This document shows, in pieces, positions 10,096 through 17,529 of a DNA stretch of 64,000 nt. Under the pieces are notes generated by a model. That model was not told the origin of the DNA. It was given only the letters and a program-made list of their open reading frames with translations, and ran no database searches. This DNA is from Chloroflexota bacterium (lineage in GTDB: Bacteria > Chloroflexota > Limnocylindria > QHBO01), in assembly GCA_003243965.1 (NCBI GenBank), contig QHBO01000012.1, forward strand, positions 1 through 64,000, given 5' to 3'. Position 1 is the first letter of the stretch, and the number at the start of each line of letters is the position of its first letter. The translations under genes were made by a program, and so were the position numbers.

Positions 10096-11187
10096 TCAGG
10101 CTGTCAAGCTCTTCTCGGTCTCGGGGTCGAAGATGTGCAGCTTGTCGATCGGCAGCGCGAAGTCGATCAGGTCGCCGACCTTCACGCGTCGATCCGAGGA
10201 GACGAGCGCCACGATCTCGTTTCCCTGCGCGTCCGCATGCAGCAGCTCCTCGTTGCCGAGGAACTCGACGACGTCGACCTTGGCAGGGATCTTCACAACT
10301 CCCGAGTCCTCGCCATTGAGCAGCTCGAGGTGCTCGGGTCGGAAGCCGATCGTCACCTGCGAGCCACGCGGCCGATCCGCCGCGACCTGCGCGGCCTTGG
10401 CACTCAGCTCCAGGCGGGCCTCCCCGAGCTTGAGGCCGCCCTCGTCGACCTGGGTGGTCGCGAAGTTCATGGATGGCGAGCCGATGAAGCCGGCCACGAA
10501 GATGTTGACCGGGTGCTCATAGAGGTCCTGGGGCGAGCCGACCTGCTGCAGGAGGCCGTCGCGCATGACCGCGATCCGGTCGCCCATGGTCATCGCCTCG
10601 ACCTGGTCGTGGGTGACGTACACGGTCGTCGTCTCGAGTCGCTGGTGAAGCCGGGCGATGTTCGCTCGGGTCTCGACCCGCAGCTTGGCGTCGAGGTTGG
10701 AGAGCGGCTCGTCCATCAGAAACACTTCGGGCTCCCGAACGATGGCGCGGCCCAGTGCCACGCGCTGCCGCTGTCCGCCCGAGAGCGCCTTCGGCTTTCG
10801 GTCGAGCAGCCGCTCCAGGCCCAGGATCTTGGCGGCCTCGTCGACGCGCCGCTTGATCTGGTCCTTGGGCGTCTTGCGCAGCTTCAGCCCGAAGGCGAGA
10901 TTGTCGAAGACGCTCATGTGCGGGTAGAGGGCGTAAGACTGGAAGACCATGGCGATGTCGCGATCCTTTGGCGCGACATCGTTCACGACGCGGTCACCGA
11001 TCCGGAGCTGTCCGTCGGTGATCTCCTCGAGGCCGGCGACGCAGCGGAGCGCCGTGGTCTTCCCGCATCCGGACGGGCCGACCAGGACGAGGAACTCCCC
11101 GTCCTGGATCTCAAGGTTCAGGTCGTTGACCGCGACCACTTCGGGACCATAGCGCTTGGATACGTGATCGAAGGTGACAGTCGCCAA
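10096..11187 (-). CDS. Sugar ABC transporter ATPase, MalK/UgpC/MsmK type
   Basis: A 363-residue ATPase that powers the sugar importer. It shows Walker A GPSGCGKTT, the Q-loop MVFQSYALYPHM, the signature LSGGQRQRVALGRA, Walker B VFLMDEPLSNLD and the switch histidine YVTHDQ. After about residue 235 comes the MalK-type regulatory OB-fold region (TIGFRPEHLELL). The start is TTG 11187, supported by GGGGAGG six bases upstream. In many bacteria this ATPase is encoded elsewhere and shared; here it is the first gene of the importer cluster, so the system is self-contained. Confidence 0.94.
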   Translation of the reverse strand: MATVTFDHVSKRYGPEVVAVNDLNLEIQDGEFLVLVGPSGCGKTTALRCVAGLEEITDGQLRIGDRVVNDVAPKDRDIAMVFQSYALYPHMSVFDNLAFGLKLRKTPKDQIKRRVDEAAKILGLERLLDRKPKALSGGQRQRVALGRAIVREPEVFLMDEPLSNLDAKLRVETRANIARLHQRLETTTVYVTHDQVEAMTMGDRIAVMRDGLLQQVGSPQDLYEHPVNIFVAGFIGSPSMNFATTQVDEGGLKLGEARLELSAKAAQVAADRPRGSQVTIGFRPEHLELLNGEDSGVVKIPAKVDVVEFLGNEELLHADAQGNEIVALVSSDRRVKVGDLIDFALPIDKLHIFDPETEKSLTA

Positions 11188-11304
11188 CGTCTGCCTCCCC
11201 TTGTGGCACGCGAATCGGTCACGAGCGGCCGGCGGCCTGCATCATGCTCGAACGGGCGGACAATACTAGCGCCCGAGTCCAAACGCAAAGCAAGTTTTTG
11301 GCCG
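11188..11304. promoter_or_regulatory. Divergent intergenic region, candidate promoter of the sugar import cluster
   Basis: This 117-base gap separates the leftward sugar ABC cluster from rightward genes. Read leftward, TAGTAT (complement of 11263-11268) is a fair -10 hexamer. Just upstream, 11281-11297 reads AAACGCAAAGCAAGTTT, with AAAC/GTTT outer arms and poor central pairing, which could be a weak operator. No clear -35 at ideal spacing is seen. The assignment is tentative. Confidence 0.25.
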
Positions 11305-12042
11305 ATGTCGATGCACACCCTTCTTCGCGCGCTTCTCAAGCCCCTCGCCGTGGGTGCGGTGGGGGCTGCGCTCGCACGCCAGCTGCTCGATGCGTACCTC
11401 CGACGGCGAGCGGCGAGCCCGCGTGGGCAGCTTCGAGTGCGTCGCCGGCAGGGACTCCCCTCGCTGTACGACCTCCATCCCCAGGCCAGCCAGGCGGCGC
11501 GCCGGTCGCGCGGCCTGGAGATCGTGCCGATCGAGAAGATCGTGGGGACCGCTCGGCACCCGTCCCAGAACACCGGCGACTTCCTCCCGCTGCCGGGGCT
11601 GCGCGGCATGAACTGGCGGGCCCGTTGGCAGCGCATCAATCGTGCGTTGGATCGGATGGCCGCCTTGCCCCCGGTCGACCTGCTCCAGGTGGGTGACGAG
11701 TACTTCGTGTACGACGGGCACAATCGGATCGCCGCGGCCCTGCAGAACGGTGGAGTTGGAGTGGATGCGGATGTCATCGAGCTCATCCTGCCCGGCCAGC
11801 CCCTGCCTCCGCCCCCGGCGTCGACGCCCATCTCGCTGCTCGGCAGTCGGGAGCTGCGTCAGGCAGGCGAGGGGCGGCTGTCGCGCACGGTGCAGTCGAG
11901 CGCCTCACTCGATGAGCGAAACCGCCAAGAGCTCCTCCGCGATCCGGCGCGGCCCCCATCCACGGCCGATGAGCCAGCCTCGGCGGAGGCGCAGGCGGAG
12001 GCTGAGGCGGAGGCGGAAGACAGCCCGGACGCGCAGCCGTGA
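11305..12042 (+). CDS. ParB-like domain protein
   Basis: A protein of about 245 residues. A hydrophobic N-terminus (LKPLAVGAVGAALA) is followed by a region resembling the ParB/Srx nuclease fold: EIVPIEKIVGT, then PVDLLQVGDEYFVYDGHNRI, the latter matching the family G(H/G)xR pattern as DGHNRIAA. The C-terminal 60 residues are low-complexity and acidic. Start is ATG 11305 or ATG 11311; neither has a good ribosome site. The stop overlaps the next start by four bases. No parA or centromere-like repeats are nearby, so a chromosome-segregation role is unlikely. The function is unknown. Confidence 0.75.
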   Translation: MSMHTLLRALLKPLAVGAVGAALARQLLDAYLRRRAASPRGQLRVRRRQGLPSLYDLHPQASQAARRSRGLEIVPIEKIVGTARHPSQNTGDFLPLPGLRGMNWRARWQRINRALDRMAALPPVDLLQVGDEYFVYDGHNRIAAALQNGGVGVDADVIELILPGQPLPPPPASTPISLLGSRELRQAGEGRLSRTVQSSASLDERNRQELLRDPARPPSTADEPASAEAQAEAEAEAEDSPDAQP

Positions 12043-12728
12043 CGGAGCGGATCAGCGTCGAGTGGCCGGACCCGCGGCCCTTTGCCGGCCGCGACGGACG
12101 CCCGATCCGGATCCTGGCGGTATCGGACGAGGAGGACCCGGCGCTGAGCTCGGCCGCCACGCGCGAGCGGCTGGCCCCCATCGATCTGATCGTCGGCTGC
12201 GGGGACCTGCGACCGGAGTTTCTGGGGTTCCTGGCCGACGCGTTCTGCGTGCCGTTGGTCTACGTGCGCGGCAATCACGACATCGGCGAGGCGTGGAGCC
12301 CCAGTGCCCTGCAGCGCCTCGGAGCGCCTCTGCCGATGATCGATGGCGCACTGCACCTCGAGCACGGGCTGCCGATCATCGGGTTCGGCGGTTCGCCCAC
12401 CTACAGCGGCGGGCCGCAGGAGGTGAGTGACCTCGTGATGTGGGCGCGCGCGCTCAGGGCGTGGTGGTCCGCAGCCGGGCGCGCCACCCTGCTGGTAACT
12501 CACGCGGCGCCGAAGGGCATCAACGACGCGCCCGACCTTGCCCATCGCGGCTTTCCGGCGTTCCGCTGGTTGGCCGAGCGGCTGCATCCTCCGCTCTGGC
12601 TGCATGGGCACGTCCGCCTGACTCGCCGCGACCGTGCCTCGCGCAGCGCCCACGCGCACGGGACGCTGTTCTACAACACCAGCGGCGCAACACTCGTCGA
12701 GCTGGCCCCACCGGCGAGAGTGTCCTGA
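12039..12728 (+). CDS. Calcineurin-like metallophosphoesterase
   Basis: A 229-residue member of the metallophosphoesterase superfamily, which hydrolyses phosphoesters with a dinuclear metal centre. Motifs in order: ILAVSDEED (first motif, with an acidic residue where DxH is usual), IVGCGDL, VYVRGNHD, LLVTHAAP and LHGH. The motif-I histidine appears to be missing, which may change metal choice. GTG 12039 overlaps the preceding stop (GTGA), so it is translationally coupled to the ParB-like gene. The natural substrate cannot be inferred. Confidence 0.85.
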   Translation: MTERISVEWPDPRPFAGRDGRPIRILAVSDEEDPALSSAATRERLAPIDLIVGCGDLRPEFLGFLADAFCVPLVYVRGNHDIGEAWSPSALQRLGAPLPMIDGALHLEHGLPIIGFGGSPTYSGGPQEVSDLVMWARALRAWWSAAGRATLLVTHAAPKGINDAPDLAHRGFPAFRWLAERLHPPLWLHGHVRLTRRDRASRSAHAHGTLFYNTSGATLVELAPPARVS

Positions 12729-12732
12729 ACGG

Positions 12733-13248
12733 ATGCCGCTGCGTCGCTACGCGCTCGCCGCGCTTCTGGCGCTCGCCGGCCTGGTGGCCGTCATGCTCGT
12801 CATCAGACCGCTGATTTTCAGCCTCGCGCCGGCACGCGGCGACGCCAACTATGCGGTGGCCGCCACCGCGGAGGTGTCGCGGCCAATCCGCCGCGACCTG
12901 CTGCTCGCCGCCAGTCATGGACTGCGTGGCGAGCGGCCGCAGGGCGGCCACGTTGCGATCAGCATCGTCGTCGCGCCACTCCCGGGCGGAGGCTACTCCG
13001 TGGTCAACGCGACCAGCCCCGAGAGCGGGTGCCGGGTCACGCTGGGAGAGGATCGGCTCGTCGACTGTCGCGGCCGAGGGTGGACCTACGACGGCACCCC
13101 GGTCGACTCCGGCCAGCCCCCGCTCCAGCGATTCCCGACCGCGGTGCGCTCGGGGGCAGTGATCGTGGACTTCACGCGACCCTTCTCCGCGCCGCCGGCG
13201 GCTATGCTGCCCGGGCAATCCGACGGTTCGACTGCAGGAGGAGGGTAG
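12733..13248 (+). CDS. Membrane-anchored protein with a Rieske-like but ligand-less fold
   Basis: A 171-residue protein starting at ATG 12733, four bases after the preceding stop. Residues 5-30 form one membrane anchor and the remainder should be outside. The stretch SPESGCRV followed by DCRGRGWTYDGTPV and a proline-rich turn has the layout of the two cluster-binding loops of Rieske proteins (CTHLGC and CPCHGS). Only one cysteine in each loop is retained and both histidines are absent. It therefore should not bind a 2Fe-2S cluster. This is pattern reading, not a profile search; the gene may simply be a lineage-specific exported protein. Confidence 0.6.
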   Translation: MPLRRYALAALLALAGLVAVMLVIRPLIFSLAPARGDANYAVAATAEVSRPIRRDLLLAASHGLRGERPQGGHVAISIVVAPLPGGGYSVVNATSPESGCRVTLGEDRLVDCRGRGWTYDGTPVDSGQPPLQRFPTAVRSGAVIVDFTRPFSAPPAAMLPGQSDGSTAGGG

Positions 13249-13250
13249 GC

Positions 13251-13517
13251 ATGCCAGAGGGGCTGGGTGTCTTCGGCTGGATCATCATCGGGCTACTGGC
13301 AGGAGCGCTCGCCGGCTTCCTGGTGCCCGGCCGGGAACGGAACGGGTGCGTGGGAACGCTCCTGATCGGCATCGCGGGAGGGCTGATCGGCGGCTGGCTG
13401 TGGACAGGTCCGCTCAAGCAGTCACCGGCCACCGGGTTCCTGGGAGCGCTGCTGCTCGCGGTGCTGGGCGCGGGACTCGTGCTGCTCGTGCTCCACGCCG
13501 CCAATCGGCGGCGCTGA
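13251..13517 (+). CDS. GlsB/YeaQ/YmgE-type stress-response membrane protein
   Basis: An 88-residue protein with three hydrophobic glycine-rich helices: IIIGLLAGALAGFLVPG, LLIGIAGGLIGGWLW and a C-terminal one. This is the transglycosylase-associated (YmgE) family, often induced by general stress, with unproven biochemical role. ATG 13251 has GGAGGAGGG just upstream and follows the preceding stop by two bases, so it is in the same transcript. Full family length. Confidence 0.88.
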   Translation: MPEGLGVFGWIIIGLLAGALAGFLVPGRERNGCVGTLLIGIAGGLIGGWLWTGPLKQSPATGFLGALLLAVLGAGLVLLVLHAANRRR

Positions 13518-13618
13518 GCCGCCCGCGCCGGGAGCGACCCCAGACCGACCTTGGCGTGCCGCTTGCATCGGGCCTTGTCAACCAGACCTACCCGATCAGC
13601 AACACGAGGAGAGCGTTC

Positions 13619-14083
13619 ATGGCGAGCGTCGAGAAGACGATCGAGGTCGACGTCCCGGTCGAGACCGCCTACAACCAGTGGACCCAGTTCGAGACGTTCC
13701 CGCAGTTCATGGAGAGCGTGGAGCAGGTCACCCAGGTGACCGATACGCAGCTCCATTGGGTGGCCAAAGTTGCGGGCAAGACCAAGGAATGGGACGCGCA
13801 GATCACTGAGCAGGAACCCGACCGGCGCATCGCCTGGTCGAGCACGTCGGGGGCGCAGAACGCGGGGGTCGTGAGCTTCGAGTCGGCAGGACCGGATCGG
13901 GCCCGCATCAACCTGCGCCTGGAGGTTGAGCCGGAGGGCCCCGTCGAGAGCAGCGGTGCGGCGCTCGGTTTCCTCGACCGCCGAGTGCAGGGCGACCTGG
14001 AGCGCTTCAAGCAGTTCATCGAGGAGCGGGGCACCTCCACCGGCGCATGGCGCGGCGAAGTCCGGGAGGAGAGCGCCCGTTGA
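13619..14083 (+). CDS. SRPBCC (polyketide cyclase/START-like) protein
   Basis: A 154-residue protein of the SRPBCC superfamily, with the usual opening EKTIEVDVPVETAYNQWTQF and FPQFMESVEQV, then alternating strands and a C-terminal helix. These folds form a hydrophobic ligand pocket; the ligand here is unknown. Start ATG 13619 has AGGAGA seven bases upstream. It sits between a stress membrane protein and a hemerythrin-like protein. Similar trios occur in stress-related gene groups, so a stress role is an inference from context only. Confidence 0.88.
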   Translation: MASVEKTIEVDVPVETAYNQWTQFETFPQFMESVEQVTQVTDTQLHWVAKVAGKTKEWDAQITEQEPDRRIAWSSTSGAQNAGVVSFESAGPDRARINLRLEVEPEGPVESSGAALGFLDRRVQGDLERFKQFIEERGTSTGAWRGEVREESAR

Positions 14084-14136
14084 TCTGACGTTCGCGAGTC
14101 GACGCCGGCACGACGCCGGTAACAGGAGGAAGACCA

Positions 14137-14583
14137 TTGGACGCGATATCGCTCCTCAAGAGCGACCACGACAAGGTGAAGAAGATGCTCGCGGAGGGGG
14201 AGGCGACGACGGAGCGGGCGACGAAGACACGGTCCGATCTGTTCGCCGCGCTGAAGCGCGAGTTGGAGATCCACGAGCGGATCGAGGAGGAGATCTTCTA
14301 CCCCGCCCTGAAGCAGCATCCCAAGACCCGCGATCTGGCCCTGGAGGGATACGAGGAGCATCACGTCGTGGACCAGATCCTCGGCGAGCTCGGGCAGACC
14401 GATACGGCCGACGAGAGGTGGGCCGCCAAGTTCAGCGTCGCCAAGGAGAACCTCGAGCACCACATCGAGGAGGAGGAGGGCGAGATGTTCCGGGCCGTGC
14501 GCCAGGGATTCTCACGCGAGGAGCTCGAGGCGCTGGGGGCGCGCATGGCGGAGCTCAAGCAGCTCGGTGAGCAGGTCGCCTGA
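14137..14583 (+). CDS. Hemerythrin-like HHE domain protein
   Basis: A 148-residue four-helix protein of the hemerythrin HHE cation-binding family. Candidate iron ligands are visible as LLKSDHDKV, EIHERIEEEIFYP, YEEHHVVD and LEHHIEEEEGEMF, which matches the H...HxxxE...H...HxxxE arrangement. The family binds a di-iron centre and is linked to oxygen or nitric oxide sensing and oxidative stress. The start is TTG 14137, supported by AGGAGGA six bases upstream. Confidence 0.92.
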   Translation: MDAISLLKSDHDKVKKMLAEGEATTERATKTRSDLFAALKRELEIHERIEEEIFYPALKQHPKTRDLALEGYEEHHVVDQILGELGQTDTADERWAAKFSVAKENLEHHIEEEEGEMFRAVRQGFSREELEALGARMAELKQLGEQVA

Positions 14584-14637
14584 GTCCGGAAAGAAGTTCG
14601 CGCGGAGCGGGCTGCGCGGGCGGCCTGCCGCTTGCAG

Positions 14638-15033
14638 ATGACGGGTCGCATGACTACGCGTCGCGTGCCGCCGCTGGCTACCGGTGACGATCCGCCGGGA
14701 TCGACCGGCACGCCGTACACCGTCATCTTCCCGACCGATGGTGGACCGCCGCCGGCGGATCTGGAGCACCCCGCAGCCCTGCCGCGCATCGGGGAAACGG
14801 TGGAGTACCTGGACCACGCCGGCCGTTGCCAGCGCTACGTGGTCGTCGACGTGGTCCATACCCTGCAGGTGGCATCGGAGCACCGCCCCGTGGTCGGCGC
14901 GGAACCGTCCCTGCCGGCCGGCGTGGCGCGTGAGCAGAGGGCGCCGGACGAGGCTCCATCTGGCGACGGCGCCCTTCGTGCCGGGCTGCCGCGGGTCTTT
15001 CTGGCCGAGGCCGAGGCGGATCACCTTGGCTGA
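14638..15033 (+). CDS. Hypothetical protein
   Basis: About 131 residues from ATG 14638 (TTG 14632 and ATG 14650 are alternatives; none has a good ribosome site). The centre GETVEYLDHAGRCQRYVVVDVVHTLQ looks like a small beta-barrel, the N-terminus is proline-rich and the C-terminus acidic. I do not recognise a family. It follows the hemerythrin gene on the same strand and overlaps the next small reading frame. Confidence 0.5.
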   Translation: MTGRMTTRRVPPLATGDDPPGSTGTPYTVIFPTDGGPPPADLEHPAALPRIGETVEYLDHAGRCQRYVVVDVVHTLQVASEHRPVVGAEPSLPAGVAREQRAPDEAPSGDGALRAGLPRVFLAEAEADHLG

Positions 15034-15292
15034 GGGGGGCCGACCAAGTACAGAGCCTTCCGAGCCCGAGCGCCGGGTTCTTGAGCACGCGGCCAAGCAA
15101 ACGCCGGTTGAGGTCACGCTTGCCGGGCTACCGGGGCCACTGGACCGCGAGGGTGCCGGGGGCGGCGCCCTGACCGGTGAAAGTGAGGACCTGACGGCAG
15201 GCGGCGGCGAATTCGTACCCGCCGAACGTCGGCACATGGAGGCCTCGGACGTCCCCGTAGGCGAGATGGACCAAGACCTGCCGGAGCGCTAA
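15026..15292 (+). CDS. Small acidic hypothetical protein
   Basis: A possible 88-residue protein starting at TTG 15026, overlapping the upstream stop (TTGGCTGA). It is rich in Glu, Asp, Gly and Pro, has no membrane segment and ends VPVGEMDQDLPER. GAGGCGG lies about eight bases upstream. The last four bases overlap the convergent ku gene. No homology is recognised, and composition alone could maintain such a frame, so confidence is low. Confidence 0.35.
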   Translation: MAEGGRPSTEPSEPERRVLEHAAKQTPVEVTLAGLPGPLDREGAGGGALTGESEDLTAGGGEFVPAERRHMEASDVPVGEMDQDLPER

Positions 15293-16179
15293 GCGGCGCG
15301 AATTGAGCGCTTTCGGCGCGACGCGGCGGGCGGCTTGGCCGCGTCGCTCGCCTTCGCCGCGTCGCGGGGCTTGCCAGCGCCACGCGGCCGACGAACCGTC
15401 GCCTTCCGCTGGTGCATGGCGGCCACGCTCGCCTGGAGCGCGTCCATCAGGTCGACGATCTTCGGTTCCGGTCGGCGTCGGCGCGAATTCCGCTGCTCGC
15501 CCTTCATCCTGCGCCGGATGAGCTCCTCCAGCGCGGCGCGGTACTGATCGCGGTACTGTGCGGGGTCGAAGCGACCGGAGAGGTTCTGGACCAGTGCCTC
15601 GGCCATCTGCAGCTCCCGCGAGGACGCCTTCTGCTCCGCACCCTGGGGCAGATCCAGTCCGCCGGTCGAGCGAATCTCGTCGGGCCAGAACATCGTCTCG
15701 AGCACGAGCGTGCCGTCGTAGGTCCTCAGCGTGGCCAGCCGCTCCCTGGTGCGGATCGTGACCCGCGCCACGGCGATGCGTCCGGTCTCGTCGAGCGCGC
15801 GCATGAGCAGGTTGAAGGGCCTGGAGCCCACCGTGGTGGGCTCCAGGAAGTAGCTCTTCTCGAAGTAGATCGGGTCGATCTCGGTCAGCTCCACGAAGTC
15901 GCCGATCTCGATGGTGGTGCTGCTCTCCGGCTTGACGGCATCGATCTCCTCCGGCGCGAGGATGACGTATTCGCCCTTGGCCACCTCGTAGCCGCGCACG
16001 AGATCGGCCCAGCCGACCTCGACGTTCTCGGCCTCGCAGAAGCGCTTCTCGATGATCCGGGCACCATCGGTCTTGTGCAGGAGGTGGAAGCGGACGTCCT
16101 TCGACTCGGTGGCGGTGTACAGCTTGACCGGGATGGTGACCAGTCCAAAGCTGATGGCGCCGTTCCAGATCGCTCGCAT
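15289..16179 (-). CDS. ku: Ku DNA end-binding protein
   Basis: A 296-residue bacterial Ku, which forms a ring on broken DNA ends and recruits LigD for end joining. The N-terminus MRAIWNGAISFGLVTIPVKL is diagnostic, and the fold continues with TDGARIIEKRFCEAENVEV and GLDLPQ. The C-terminal 50 residues are lysine/arginine/alanine-rich, as in extended Ku tails that bind DNA. ATG 16179 gives the canonical N-terminus; an in-frame ATG at 16203 would add eight residues. No ligD is present in the window, so the partner must be elsewhere. Confidence 0.94.
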   Translation of the reverse strand: MRAIWNGAISFGLVTIPVKLYTATESKDVRFHLLHKTDGARIIEKRFCEAENVEVGWADLVRGYEVAKGEYVILAPEEIDAVKPESSTTIEIGDFVELTEIDPIYFEKSYFLEPTTVGSRPFNLLMRALDETGRIAVARVTIRTRERLATLRTYDGTLVLETMFWPDEIRSTGGLDLPQGAEQKASSRELQMAEALVQNLSGRFDPAQYRDQYRAALEELIRRRMKGEQRNSRRRRPEPKIVDLMDALQASVAAMHQRKATVRRPRGAGKPRDAAKASDAAKPPAASRRKRSIRAA

Positions 16180-16257
16180 GGCCGCCCGACGAGCAGGCGG
16201 CATGCCACCCGCGGCGCTCAGCGGCCGGTGGAGCCGGTAGTCGCGATTCCCTCGAGG

Positions 16258-16398
16258 AAGTTTCCCGCCCGCCAGCTGGCGGAGTGGGCGTCGCGATTTC
16301 GCGGCTGGCGTGAGGCAGGGCTCGACGGTGGGCCTATTTCAACAACGACATCGCGGCCATGCGTTCCGGATGCCGCTCGCCTGCGGGACCTTGTCTGA
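16258..16398 (+). pseudogene. C-terminal relic of a DUF72 (YecE-like) protein, frameshifted
   Basis: Between ku and the ABC ATPase gene the + strand holds a decayed fragment. One frame reads FPARQLAEWASRFRGWREAG; a second frame then reads WAYFNNDIA; a third gives GHAF; and the first resumes as DAARLRDLV and stops at 16396-16398. Joined, YFNND...GHA...DAARL matches the C-terminal end of DUF72 proteins. At least two frameshifts and no N-terminal part mean it is a relic. The rest of the 16180-16515 gap shows nothing else recognisable. Confidence 0.55.
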
Positions 16399-16515
16399 GT
16401 GGCCTCCGGCGCCGCGGGCGCGAGGCCCGATCAGGTGCGGGCACGACGGTTGCTTTGCCGGGGCGCCGTGCAAGCCCGCCCTCTCGATCCCGAGTCCTCC
16501 TCGCAGCCGGCTGCG

Positions 16516-17529
16516 GTGACCGGCCCGTCGGCCGCGGCGCTCGTGGAGCTGCGCGACGTGACGCGGCGGTTCGGCGACCAGACCGCCGTCCAGCACCTCT
16601 CGTTCGAGGTGGAGGAGGGGATCATCCTCGGCATGATCGGCCCGTCCGGCTCCGGCAAGACGACCACGGTGCGGATGTTGACCGGCATCCTTGAACCAAG
16701 CGAGGGGGAGATCCGGGTGCTCGGCGAGGATCCAAAGCGCTTCAGTCGCAGCGCCCGCGAGCGGATCGCCTACATGCCGCAGCTCTTCTCGCTGTACGAG
16801 GACCTCACCGCGCGCGAGAACGTGGGATTCGTGGCGGCGCTGTTCGGCATCTTTCCCTGGCAGCGCGGCCGGCTCATCAAGCGCGCGCTGCAGGTCGTCG
16901 ATCTGTGGGAAGCTCGCAATCGACGGGCGAAGGACCTGTCCGGGGGCATGCAGCGCCGGCTCGAGTTGGCCTGCGCGCTGGTGCACGACCCGCAGGTCAT
17001 CTTCCTCGACGAGCCGACCGGCGGCATCGACCCGATCCTGCGCCAGGCGATCTGGGATGAGCTGCGCCGCCTTCGGGATGCGGGGCGCACGCTGGTCATC
17101 ACCACCCAGTACGTGGGCGAGGCGGAGTACTGCGACCGGGTGGCGCTCCTCGCGCAGGGCGAGCTCGTCGCCTTTGACGCGCCAGAACGGCTTCGCCAGG
17201 CCGTCTTCGGTGGAGAGCTGCTCCAGGTGGAGACCGATGCGGAGGTCGACCCCGGCGTGCTCGGCGGGATCGAGGGGATCAGCGTGGTGCGCCGCGACGG
17301 CGACCGGCGGCTGGTGATCGTGGTCGAGGACGCGGGGCGCGCCACGCCACGCGTGGTCGAGGCGATCCAGGGCGGTGGCGTCGGGGTCGTCGCGCTGAAC
17401 GAGTACCAGCCCACGTTCGACGAGGTCTTCGCCGATCTCGTCGAACGCCGCCACAGCCAGGGGGCCGAGGCGGAGGCAGCAGGGCAGTCGGCAGCAGGCA
17501 GGCAAGACACGCCTGGAGACAGGCGATGA
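16516..17529 (+). CDS. ABC-2 type exporter, ATP-binding subunit
   Basis: About 337 residues from GTG 16516, chosen because the ATPase domain begins LVELRDVTRRFGDQ soon after; a GTG at 16399 in the same frame would add a low-quality N-terminus. Motifs: Walker A GPSGSGKTTT, Q-loop YMPQLFSLYEDL, signature LSGGMQRRLELACAL, Walker B VIFLDEPTGGID. The switch loop reads ITTQYV, so a glutamine replaces the usual histidine. The next gene (ABC-2 permease) overlaps by four bases, defining an exporter pair. Substrate unknown. Confidence 0.92.
   Translation: MTGPSAAALVELRDVTRRFGDQTAVQHLSFEVEEGIILGMIGPSGSGKTTTVRMLTGILEPSEGEIRVLGEDPKRFSRSARERIAYMPQLFSLYEDLTARENVGFVAALFGIFPWQRGRLIKRALQVVDLWEARNRRAKDLSGGMQRRLELACALVHDPQVIFLDEPTGGIDPILRQAIWDELRRLRDAGRTLVITTQYVGEAEYCDRVALLAQGELVAFDAPERLRQAVFGGELLQVETDAEVDPGVLGGIEGISVVRRDGDRRLVIVVEDAGRATPRVVEAIQGGGVGVVALNEYQPTFDEVFADLVERRHSQGAEAEAAGQSAAGRQDTPGDRR

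Noticed and set aside
11305-12042. Chromosome partition parB with an origin nearby
   Set aside because: No parA, no parS-like 16-bp palindromes and no replication genes; the ParB-like domain alone is not enough.
15289-16179. Non-homologous end-joining operon with LigD
   Set aside because: No ATP-dependent ligase or polymerase domain is encoded nearby; only Ku is present.
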